Assembly: GCA_016721875.1 (NCBI GenBank)
Contig: JADKHG010000004.1
Coordinates: forward strand, 124,001 to 188,000
Direction of reading: 5' to 3'
DNA length: 64,000 bases
DNA from: Sphingomonadales bacterium
Lineage (GTDB): Bacteria > Pseudomonadota > Alphaproteobacteria > Sphingomonadales > Sphingomonadaceae
This document shows, piece after piece, positions 55,435-63,166 of the stretch (its first letter is position 1; every line of letters starts with the position of its first letter). The notes beneath the pieces were generated by a model, which saw only the letters and a list, made by a program, of their open reading frames with translations, was not told where the DNA came from and did no database searches. The translations under genes and the position numbers were made by a program.

Positions 55435-56124
55435 TTACCCGACCCTATCAAAAACATAACCCACAGACCGCACCGTTCTCAGCGGATCAGGTACACCGTG
55501 CCCTTTCAGCGCGCGTCTTAACCGGCCAACCCACACGTCAACGGTGCGTTCGTCGATAACGCGTCCGTCTTTGCTTGCAAGTTCGATGAGCTCGCGGCGG
55601 GTCAGGACGCGGTCGGCATTTTCGGCGAAGTGGGACAGCAGCCGGAATTCGCCGGGAGCCAAGTTGATGCGTTTTCCGCGGAAGCGCGCCTGAAACCCTT
55701 CGGGATCGATCAGCAGGTCGCCAAAGACATAGCCATTGGCGGGCGGGGCGTAGCGTTTTGCGTTGCTGCGATAGAGTTTCAGCCGCTGCAATATGCGTGG
55801 CGCGGTGGCGGGGCCGACCAGATAGTCGTCGGCACCGGCGCTAAGGGCGCGGCGTTTGGCATCATCATCGTCGCTGTCGAGCAACATGGTGATGTGCGGT
55901 GCATTGATCGTCGCTGAATCGCGCAGCATCCGGCACATCTCCAACCCCGATTGTTCGGGCAGCAACCAGCGGACAAAGCACCACACCGTACCATCGATGC
56001 GCGCGTCGGGAATGGATTGGGTGATCGAGACAAGCCGCACGCCCGGTTCCTCCACCCGCAAGGAGGCGAGCACGCCGGGGTCGCCGGGCGCCAGGATCAA
56101 GGTTTCAGAATTCTGCTGCCCCAT
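55435..56124 (-). CDS. PhoB/OmpR-type regulator with degenerate receiver domain
   Basis: A 229-residue two-domain protein. The C-terminal winged helix (about 130-229) is clear: FRGKRINLAPGEFRLLSHFAE (split), LTRRELIELASKDGRVIDERTVDVWVGRLRRAL (split), RTVRSVGYVFD. In the N-terminal receiver the key residues are missing: the acidic pair after the first strand reads APGDPG, the phospho-accepting aspartate position is R52 in VRWLLPEQSG, and the lysine position is G104 in YLVGP. It therefore probably works without phosphorylation. It is divergent from a TonB receptor, with Pho-box-like repeats between them. Confidence 0.85.
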   Translation of the reverse strand: MGQQNSETLILAPGDPGVLASLRVEEPGVRLVSITQSIPDARIDGTVWCFVRWLLPEQSGLEMCRMLRDSATINAPHITMLLDSDDDDAKRRALSAGADDYLVGPATAPRILQRLKLYRSNAKRYAPPANGYVFGDLLIDPEGFQARFRGKRINLAPGEFRLLSHFAENADRVLTRRELIELASKDGRVIDERTVDVWVGRLRRALKGHGVPDPLRTVRSVGYVFDRVG

Positions 56125-56195
56125 ATTTTCATTCCTGTTGTTTGCGACGAGCCTGATTACGCAGGGCCCGATTGCGACCGGAATGCACGGCGGAC

Positions 56196-56238
56196 GTGAC
56201 AGATTCGTGACGATTTACGCTTGTCACATTGCTGTAAC
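56196..56238. promoter_or_regulatory. two Pho-box-like direct repeats between the regulator and TonB receptor
   Basis: Pho boxes are two 7-bp CTGTCAT units separated by 4 bp. On the plus strand TTGTCAC-ATTG-CTGTAAC (56221-56238) has this spacing with 5 of 7 matches in each half. On the minus strand TCGTCAC-GAAT-CTGTCAC (56213-56196) has 4 and 6 of 7. One faces each gene. Binding by the neighbouring PhoB-type regulator is a reasonable guess. The rest of the 56125-56398 gap shows nothing clear. Confidence 0.45.
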
Positions 56239-56398
56239 TCAATGGTTGGGAAACGGACATTTTGCGGACTCCAAAGAGTCGCGATGGTGCAATGCACAAA
56301 GCCTAGCGGACAGCTCGCCAAGGGGCCGGGGGGCGAATCGCGAAAGCGCTTTTCAACCGGTCTCGCGCAACCATAAAACCATCGGGGTATATATTGTC

Positions 56399-58792
56399 AT
56401 GAAACGCACCGTTTCGCCGCTCGCGGTATCGCTTGCAGCCATCGCCACTTTCCAACTCGCACCTGCTGCCTATGCAGCCGATGCGGCAACCGCTGCCGAA
56501 GCTGCAGACGTCGAAGGCGACGCTGCAGATGCTGGTAATAACGATACCGGTTTGGTTGACATTGTGGTCACCGCAACAAAGCGCGAAACCAATTTGCAGG
56601 AAACCCCGATTGCGGTTTCGGTGCTGGGCGATGAAGAAATCAAGAAGCGCCACGTAGAGAGCCTGCTCGACCTTGCTGATGGCGGTATTCCGTCGCTTCG
56701 CGTCGCTACCTATGAATCACGCCAGTCGGCGTTGACCATCGGCATCCGCGGGATTGTCCCGGGCGATGCCAACCAGCCCGCGCGCGAACAGGGCGTTGGC
56801 GTCTATATCGACGGCGTTTATCTTGGTCGCCAGCACGGGCTGAATGCGACTTTGTTCGATGTCGAACGGATCGAAGTGCTGAAAGGTCCGCAAGGGACGC
56901 TGTTTGGTCGCAATACCGAAGGCGGCGCGCTGAACATCGTCAGCAAGGCTCCGTCAGGAGAATTTGGCGGACGGATGAATTTCGGCATCGGCAATTATGG
57001 CAGCTATCTGGGCGCGGCGCATATCGACCTGCCCGAATTTGCCAATATCTCGATCAAGATCGACGCGATGATCGATCATCAGGATGAAACCGTCACCAAT
57101 CCGCTGGAAGGCGAATTGGGTTGGAATTTCCATCACCGCTATGGTGGACGCATTGCTGCGCGCTGGCAGCCGAGCGACAGCTTTACCGCAGACCTGTCGT
57201 TCGACATCGGACATGACGAAAACACTCCCTTTTACAGCCAGTTGATCAACTTTAATCCGAACAATTATTTGATCCTGCCGACCGCGCAGTTGACCGCGGC
57301 CAACATCAACCTGCTGCGCGCAATCCCCCCGCTTGCTCCCGCTGTGGTGGTTAGTGCAACCCGTGTCAGCCAGGCCGATATCGGCGTTCCGCAACAGGCA
57401 AGCGTCGATAAGGCCAAAGGGTTTCATGCAACTTTGAAATATGAAATCGCCGACGGCATAGATGTGCGTTCGATCACCGCATGGCGCACCGTTGATGCCG
57501 AACAATGGGACAATTCCGGCGGCGCGCACCGTACACCGCAATTCCTGCCCAACGCCACTTTCAGCCGTTACAGCCTTTCCGACCTGTCGCAGAACCAGTT
57601 CAGCCAGGAATTGCAGGTTGTCGGCTCGACCGGGCCCGTGGATTTCGTCGCGGGGCTTTATTATTACAATGAAAATGCTGGCGAAGTCGCGGCAACGCCC
57701 AGCACCAATACCTGGAACGCGACTGGCACTGCCTATACGGTCAACTCGTCGACTTTGTGGCAACGCGCCAACTGGTCGATCGCGCGCGCAACACAGGCAA
57801 ATTCGGAAAGCTATGCCGCCTTCGGCCAGTTCACCTGGAGCATGTCTGACGCACTGAAGCTGACCGCAGGCGGGCGTTACACCCACGACAAAAAGGACGG
57901 TGTTCTATACAAGGTCAACAATGTCGCTTCCAACTTTCCCTTCGCGCTGAAGGACAACCGGTTCGATCCGCTGGTGACAATTGCCTGGCAACCGGCCGAC
58001 AATGTCAATCTCTATGCGAAATATGCGACCGGATACCGCGCGGGTGGTGCAAGCTCGCGTTCGCTGACCTTCCGTGCCTTCGGTCCGGAATCGGTCGAAT
58101 CCTACGAGGTCGGGGCAAAGACCGAATTGTTCGACCGCCGTGTTCGCCTGAACCTTGCGGGCTATATCATGGAACGCAAAGACACCCAGTTTGACTTTGA
58201 CTTTTATGTCCCATCAGGGGCGGTGTTCCGGCACAATCTGGAAACGATTAACGCCGGAACGACCAAAATCCGGGGGATTGAGGCAGACCTGACAGTTCAG
58301 CCGACCGAAAATCTGTCGATGTCGCTTTCCTATGCCTACACATGGTGGAAAGCACCCGCGGCACCAAATCCGTTGCTTCCGGGCAACCCGATCCAGCCGC
58401 TGTTCCTTGTCTATACCCCACCGCATGCATTGTCCGGTTCGGTAGATTATACCCAGCCATTGAGCGGAAGTAGCGACATGGCGCTGAAGCTGCACATCGA
58501 CGCTAATTATTCGGACCGCCAGTACAGCTTTGACAACGAACCTGTGCTGACCGATGACAGCTTCATCGTCAACGCTCGCCTCAGCCTTGCGGACATTCCG
58601 TTGAGCGACAATGGGCAAGCACTGACGCTGTCGGTCTGGGCGCGAAACCTGTTCAATGAAGCGCATATCTACCGTCGCTCAAATGCCAACAGCACGCCGC
58701 TTGACGGCGTCGATTACCGCACCGTGCTCGGCGACTATGCCAATTTCAACGCACCGCGCACCTTTGGTGTGGAGGCGGCGATCAAATTCTGA
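56399..58792 (+). CDS. TonB-dependent receptor
   Basis: A 797-residue outer-membrane receptor. It has a signal peptide (MKRTVSPLAVSLAAIATF to AYA, about 1-27), an acidic and alanine-rich stretch, the TonB-box-like DIVVTATKRETNLQETPIAV, a plug (GIRGIVPGD, GVYIDGVYLGRQ, ERIEVLKGPQGTLFGRNTEGG, split) and a barrel ending in a terminal phenylalanine (EAAIKF). This is a common sphingomonad receptor class for plant or aromatic compounds or siderophores; the ligand is not known. I chose ATG at 56399; the frame is open upstream into the regulator gene. Confidence 0.92.
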   Translation: MKRTVSPLAVSLAAIATFQLAPAAYAADAATAAEAADVEGDAADAGNNDTGLVDIVVTATKRETNLQETPIAVSVLGDEEIKKRHVESLLDLADGGIPSLRVATYESRQSALTIGIRGIVPGDANQPAREQGVGVYIDGVYLGRQHGLNATLFDVERIEVLKGPQGTLFGRNTEGGALNIVSKAPSGEFGGRMNFGIGNYGSYLGAAHIDLPEFANISIKIDAMIDHQDETVTNPLEGELGWNFHHRYGGRIAARWQPSDSFTADLSFDIGHDENTPFYSQLINFNPNNYLILPTAQLTAANINLLRAIPPLAPAVVVSATRVSQADIGVPQQASVDKAKGFHATLKYEIADGIDVRSITAWRTVDAEQWDNSGGAHRTPQFLPNATFSRYSLSDLSQNQFSQELQVVGSTGPVDFVAGLYYYNENAGEVAATPSTNTWNATGTAYTVNSSTLWQRANWSIARATQANSESYAAFGQFTWSMSDALKLTAGGRYTHDKKDGVLYKVNNVASNFPFALKDNRFDPLVTIAWQPADNVNLYAKYATGYRAGGASSRSLTFRAFGPESVESYEVGAKTELFDRRVRLNLAGYIMERKDTQFDFDFYVPSGAVFRHNLETINAGTTKIRGIEADLTVQPTENLSMSLSYAYTWWKAPAAPNPLLPGNPIQPLFLVYTPPHALSGSVDYTQPLSGSSDMALKLHIDANYSDRQYSFDNEPVLTDDSFIVNARLSLADIPLSDNGQALTLSVWARNLFNEAHIYRRSNANSTPLDGVDYRTVLGDYANFNAPRTFGVEAAIKF

Positions 58793-58798
58793 TTGGGT

Positions 58799-59359
58799 CT
58801 AGCGTGAAATGATAAGGGCGGGGGGCGGCGCATCGGCTGCCTCCCGCTCTTCCCTATCCTTGGCGATTTCGGCATTGGTGCGCGGGCGAAAACGCATGGA
58901 GAGCGGCGTCACTTTGCCATCCTTGCGAATGCGGACAGTGACAATTGCCTTCAGTTTGGGGTCGGCGAGTTTCTTTTCCAGATCGCGCGCTTTGGTCTGC
59001 GCGACATAAAGCTGTCCGGACTGGATGCCGTCATTTTGCCAATCGGCCCAGACATTGCGGCGGACGATCTCGGCGCAGGCCGGGCTGTCATGTGCGCCCG
59101 CCAGCCAGTGTGCATCGGCGATGGTCGGGGCTTTACCCTTCAGGCACAGTGCATCGGTATAGTTATTGTCAGCACCGGGCCATTCATAGCGAAAACGGAT
59201 ATAATGGCCGCGCAGCAAATCGCGCGGATCATAACCCGCGACCGGAACCTCCCAGTCGGTACCCTGCTGCGCCTGACGGTGCGAGAGCGCCCAACTGCCT
59301 GCGAGACCAAGCACCGGGAGTGCGAGCGCCAACGGCAATAGCGTGGATTTGCGGATCAT
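58799..59359 (-). CDS. GDYXXLXY domain protein
   Basis: A 186-residue protein with an N-terminal signal or anchor (MIRKSTLLPLALALPVLGLAGSWAL split) and the family motif as GYDPRDLLRGHYIRFRYEW near residues 42-60. The role is unknown. Its start overlaps the end of the DUF2157 gene (ATGA), and the two families are regularly found together, so they probably act as one unit in the inner membrane. Confidence 0.88.
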   Translation of the reverse strand: MIRKSTLLPLALALPVLGLAGSWALSHRQAQQGTDWEVPVAGYDPRDLLRGHYIRFRYEWPGADNNYTDALCLKGKAPTIADAHWLAGAHDSPACAEIVRRNVWADWQNDGIQSGQLYVAQTKARDLEKKLADPKLKAIVTVRIRKDGKVTPLSMRFRPRTNAEIAKDREEREAADAPPPALIISR

Positions 59360-60501
59360 GGCTTGTCCTCCGCCGTTTCTGGTTCATCCTTTGGGGCGAA
59401 GCGTTTGGAGACCTTGACCGCTGCAAAGGCGATGGCGAGGGTCAGCAATCCGGCAAGAATCAACCCCAATCCGCTGCCCAACAGATCATCGGCAAGCTCA
59501 AAGCTGAGGATGATCAGGCGCAGCGCAATCACGGCAACGGCGAATTGAAACACCGGTCGCCAACCACCGCGCAATGCCGCCGCGGCTATTGCTAGCCAGA
59601 ACAGCATGAACAGGATGGCTGCTGCAACGTCTTTGTCTGCGAGGGTATAGCCAAGCAGGTTGACGACGGCACTTGCCGCCAGCACCAGCGCGACTGATTT
59701 GCAGGAGGCGCTAGGGCGGAGGATGAAGGTGAATGCGGCGGCCAGCGCGGCGATGGCCGACTGGGTGACGCAAGCGGTCAAAGCCTTGCCATCGCCCGAC
59801 TCCCATGGGCCATCGCCAAAACCCGATGCAATCAACAACAGTGATGTTCCGGCAACCGTATAGATCAGCGCTATCTGTTCGAGCCTGCGCCAGAAATCGG
59901 GGCGGGTCGAGCGACTGCGCATCGCGGCGGCGGCGGCCACGACCAAAATGGGCAGCGCGGTCAGCGTCCCCCACAATGCGGGGGAGACGTCGACATTGCC
60001 AAAGCCGAAGCGATAGTCGGCATAAGCTTGCAAGGTTCCGGCAAGGCCGACAAACCAGCCGGTTGCGCTCAACCAGCCACGTCCGAACAACAGCATTATG
60101 GGCGTGAAAAGCAACAGCCATGCCGCCAGTGGCTGCCACAAAGGCGCGCTTGTCTGATAGACTTGCCCCGTGTGCCCGAAAAAAGTGAGGCCTAGTGCTG
60201 CAAACAGGAAAATTCCGGTTTCGCCCACCATCGGATGCGCGTCGCGTTTCCACCAGAGAAGCGCTGCCATTCCCGCGAGAAGTGCCAGATGGATCGCCAG
60301 ACGCGTGGTGCCGGGGATGGCATCCCAATTGGCGGCTACGACAGAGATCAGCCCCAGCGCAATCGCCAGTGCGGCGATGCCGACGATCGACCAAAGGGCG
60401 AGGGGGCGTTCATGCTGCGCCTCCCAAATGCGGATGCGGTCAGCGGTCGGGGCATCGATCAGACCTGCCTCTTGCCATGCTTTCAGCTTGCGTTCCGACA
60501 T
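59356..60501 (-). CDS. DUF2157 membrane protein
   Basis: A 381-residue protein. The N-terminal part (WQEAGLIDAPTADRIRIWE) is the DUF2157 hallmark. About ten hydrophobic segments follow (for example ALWSIVGIAALAIALGLISVV, WLLLFTPIMLLFGRGWL). Function unknown. It lies 44 bases downstream of the mannose-1-phosphate guanylyltransferase gene on the same strand and overlaps the GDYXXLXY gene. Confidence 0.88.
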   Translation of the reverse strand: MSERKLKAWQEAGLIDAPTADRIRIWEAQHERPLALWSIVGIAALAIALGLISVVAANWDAIPGTTRLAIHLALLAGMAALLWWKRDAHPMVGETGIFLFAALGLTFFGHTGQVYQTSAPLWQPLAAWLLLFTPIMLLFGRGWLSATGWFVGLAGTLQAYADYRFGFGNVDVSPALWGTLTALPILVVAAAAAMRSRSTRPDFWRRLEQIALIYTVAGTSLLLIASGFGDGPWESGDGKALTACVTQSAIAALAAAFTFILRPSASCKSVALVLAASAVVNLLGYTLADKDVAAAILFMLFWLAIAAAALRGGWRPVFQFAVAVIALRLIILSFELADDLLGSGLGLILAGLLTLAIAFAAVKVSKRFAPKDEPETAEDKP

Positions 60502-60545
60502 CGTCCTCCCTCTTCAGGACAGGAAGCTAGTCGAAGCGAGCGGGC

Positions 60546-61577
60546 TTAGCCACTGAATTTCTTGACGTCCTGGCTCTTGCCCCTTGGCACGATCAGTATC
60601 TCGTTGCCCGACGCGACAATGATCATATTTTCGACACCGGCGGCGTTGATGCGGATGCCATCGCTGCGGATCAGATTGCCGCTGGCATCGATCATTCGCG
60701 CATCGCCGAGGATTGAATTTCCTGCCGCATCCTTGGTGCCGATGTCGTACAGCGCATCCCAACTGCCGATATCGGACCAGCCCATGCTGACCGGCACGAC
60801 CGCGACCTTGTCGGCCTTTTCCATCACCGCATAGTCGATGCTGTCCGATGGCGAGGCGGCAAAGGCGTCGGCGGCAGGGGAAATGCTGTTGCCCTCACGA
60901 ATGGCCTCGTCCATCGCGACCTTGGCTGCCTCCGCTATGCCGGGAGCATGCTGCGCCAATGCTGCGCAATAGGCGTCGGCGCGAAACAGGAATATGCCGC
61001 CATTCCAGGCGTGATTGCCCTCGGCAAGCATGGCCTTGGCGGTTTCCAGATCGGGCTTTTCGACAAAGCGGGCGACCTTATGCACACCACCTGACAAAGC
61101 CTCACCAATACGGATATAGCCATAGCCGGTTTCGGGCTGATCAGGTGTGATTCCAAAGGTGACAAGCCAACCCTCGCTCACCAGCGGCAGCGCAGATTGG
61201 ATCGCGGCATGGAAGGCATCAACATCGGCAATCAAATGATCGCTGGGCATGACGAGCAAAACCGCTTCGGGATTATTGGCGGCCAGTGCGGCTATGGCGA
61301 TTGCAGGAGCAGTATTGCGCGCGCATGGTTCCAGCAAAATGGTCGCATCTCTGGCTCCCGCTGCCTCCAGCTGTTCTTTTACCAGCGCGTGGTGCGCCGC
61401 ATTTGCAACGATAATAGGTGAAGCAAATTGCACGCGGTCGCTGACCCTTGCAACTGTCAGTTCAAACATGGTCTGCGCCTCTGTCAGCGCCAGAAACTGT
61501 TTCGGCTTTTGCGGGGTGGACATCGGCCACAACCGCGTACCGCCACCGCCTGACAATATGACTGGTGTAATCTGCAT
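60546..61577 (-). CDS. mannose-1-phosphate guanylyltransferase
   Basis: A 343-residue enzyme that makes GDP-mannose from mannose 1-phosphate and GTP. The nucleotide loop is ILSGGGGTRLWPMS (7-20), then QKPKQF; EPCARNTAPAIAIAAL and MPSDHLI follow, and FVEKP with WNGGIFLFRA. A C-terminal isomerase domain is absent, so it is the single-function form. The start at 61577 has a GAGGAACG site. It is divergent from the sugar transferase and probably supplies GDP-mannose for the polysaccharide. Confidence 0.93.
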   Translation of the reverse strand: MQITPVILSGGGGTRLWPMSTPQKPKQFLALTEAQTMFELTVARVSDRVQFASPIIVANAAHHALVKEQLEAAGARDATILLEPCARNTAPAIAIAALAANNPEAVLLVMPSDHLIADVDAFHAAIQSALPLVSEGWLVTFGITPDQPETGYGYIRIGEALSGGVHKVARFVEKPDLETAKAMLAEGNHAWNGGIFLFRADAYCAALAQHAPGIAEAAKVAMDEAIREGNSISPAADAFAASPSDSIDYAVMEKADKVAVVPVSMGWSDIGSWDALYDIGTKDAAGNSILGDARMIDASGNLIRSDGIRINAAGVENMIIVASGNEILIVPRGKSQDVKKFSG

Positions 61578-61683
61578 TTTGCGTTCCTCAAAGAGTTGCT
61601 TGGCCTTTAAGCGAGGCATCACGCTCACGCAATTCGCTACTGTAACCTGTGCCGACGCCGGCCCGGCAGAATATTTAAATAGA

Positions 61684-61710
61684 TAACAGTAGGTTATAGC
61701 TAAACTGTTA
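61684..61710. promoter_or_regulatory. inverted repeat in the gap upstream of the sugar transferase
   Basis: TAACAGT (61684-61690) and ACTGTTA (61704-61710) form a perfect 7-bp inverted repeat with a 13-base spacer in the AT-rich divergent gap 61578-61776. It may be an operator for the exopolysaccharide genes. I found no sigma-54 type TGGCAC-N5-TTGC site, which XrtA-system promoters sometimes carry. Confidence 0.35.
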
Positions 61711-61776
61711 AATTAATCGACACTTTACCTTTGCCGCCTATAGCCTGTGTCTCAACGATAAAGGTCCACAATCGGC

Positions 61777-63165
61777 ATGTTCCGGCTGTTCAAGCATTAT
61801 GTCCCTTATGCCGTGCTGTTTCTGGCACTGGTCGATTTTTGCTTGTTAATCGCTGCAGCCGAGACCGCTTGGGTCATTCGCGCCAATCAAATCGGTATGG
61901 CAGTGACCTTTATTGGAGCGCGGGTCGGACCGTTGTTGACCTTTGCCATCAGCGTGCAGATCGCGGCGATGGCGGTCGGCGTATACGGGCCGGAATCGCT
62001 GCAATCGCTGCGCTTTGCCGTTGCCCGGTTGCTGGTGGCAATTTCGCTCGGTGTCATATTCATGGCGGTGATGTCCTTCGCTTTGCCGGGGATGACGCTG
62101 TGGCGATCCAATTCGCTTTACGCGATGGGACTGTCCTTCGCCTATCTTGCGCTCAGCCGGATGCTGCTTGGCAGCCTCGTCGGCGGCAGCGCCTTCAAGC
62201 GTCGCTTGCTGGTTCTGGGTGCGGGCAAGCGCGCGCAACGGATCAAGGATCTGGAAGCATCCAGCGGATCGGGTTTCGTTGTTGTCGGTTTCATCGCAAT
62301 GGACGAAAGCAAGAAGGTCATTCCCGAAGCGATTAATCGCAGTGCGATCTATAATCTCGGGGATTTTGTGACTAAGCTGGCGGCGTCCGAAGTGGTGCTC
62401 GCATTGGAAGAACGCCGCAATGCATTGCCGCTTGAGGATCTGTTGCGGATCAAGACCACCGGCGTTCATGTCAACGATATTTCCAGCTTCCTTGAACGCG
62501 AAACCGGGCGTGTCGATCTCGACAGCGTCAATCCCAGCTGGCTGATTTTCTCCGATGGTTTTTCCTCGGGTCGCCGCCTTTCCACTATCGCGAAAAGGTT
62601 GTTCGACATCATAGCCAGCGCGTTGTTGCTGGCGATCACAAGACCGGTGATACTGCTGTTTGCGATCATCGTGAAGTTGGAAAGCAGGGGCCCTGCCTTT
62701 TACCGCCAGGAACGGGTCGGGCTATACGGCCAGCCGTTCAATCTGTTGAAATTGCGTTCGATGCGCACCGATGCAGAGGCAGGCGGGAAGGCCGTTTGGG
62801 CGGCAAAGGATGACCCGCGCGTGACCCGCGTCGGAAAATTCATTCGCAAGGTTCGCATCGATGAATTGCCCCAAACTTGGTGCGTGCTCAAAGGCCAGAT
62901 GAGCTTCGTTGGCCCGCGCCCTGAACGCCCAGAATTTGTCTCCGATCTGGAAAAACAGCTTTCCTATTATGCCGAACGCCACATGGTGAAGCCGGGCATT
63001 ACCGGCTGGGCGCAGATCAACTATCCCTATGGCGCATCAATCGACGATTCCCGGCACAAGCTGGAATATGACCTTTATTATGCGAAGAATTACACGCCAT
63101 TTCTGGACCTGTTGATCCTGCTGCAAACGCTGCGTGTGGTCCTGTGGCCGGACGGAGCGCGCTGA
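61777..63165 (+). CDS. exopolysaccharide sugar transferase (TIGR03013, XrtA/PEP-CTERM associated)
   Basis: A 462-residue polyprenyl glycosylphosphotransferase that starts polysaccharide repeat units on undecaprenyl phosphate. Four N-terminal membrane helices (about 10-135) are followed by a nucleotide-binding-like domain (RRLLVLGAGKRAQRI) and a further helix (IIASALLLAITRPVILLFAI). The bacterial sugar transferase domain comes last: YRQERVGLYGQPFNLLKLRSMR (split), RIDELPQTWCVLKGQMSFVGPRPERPEFV (split), and KPGITGWAQINYPYGAS. The TIGR03013 form is tied to exosortase systems. The PrsK gene starts 1 base after its stop. Confidence 0.92.
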   Translation: MFRLFKHYVPYAVLFLALVDFCLLIAAAETAWVIRANQIGMAVTFIGARVGPLLTFAISVQIAAMAVGVYGPESLQSLRFAVARLLVAISLGVIFMAVMSFALPGMTLWRSNSLYAMGLSFAYLALSRMLLGSLVGGSAFKRRLLVLGAGKRAQRIKDLEASSGSGFVVVGFIAMDESKKVIPEAINRSAIYNLGDFVTKLAASEVVLALEERRNALPLEDLLRIKTTGVHVNDISSFLERETGRVDLDSVNPSWLIFSDGFSSGRRLSTIAKRLFDIIASALLLAITRPVILLFAIIVKLESRGPAFYRQERVGLYGQPFNLLKLRSMRTDAEAGGKAVWAAKDDPRVTRVGKFIRKVRIDELPQTWCVLKGQMSFVGPRPERPEFVSDLEKQLSYYAERHMVKPGITGWAQINYPYGASIDDSRHKLEYDLYYAKNYTPFLDLLILLQTLRVVLWPDGAR

Positions 63166-63166
63166 C

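Noticed and set aside
61578..61776. Sigma-54 promoter before the sugar transferase
   Set aside because: No TGGCAC-N5-TTGC-like site is visible in the gap.
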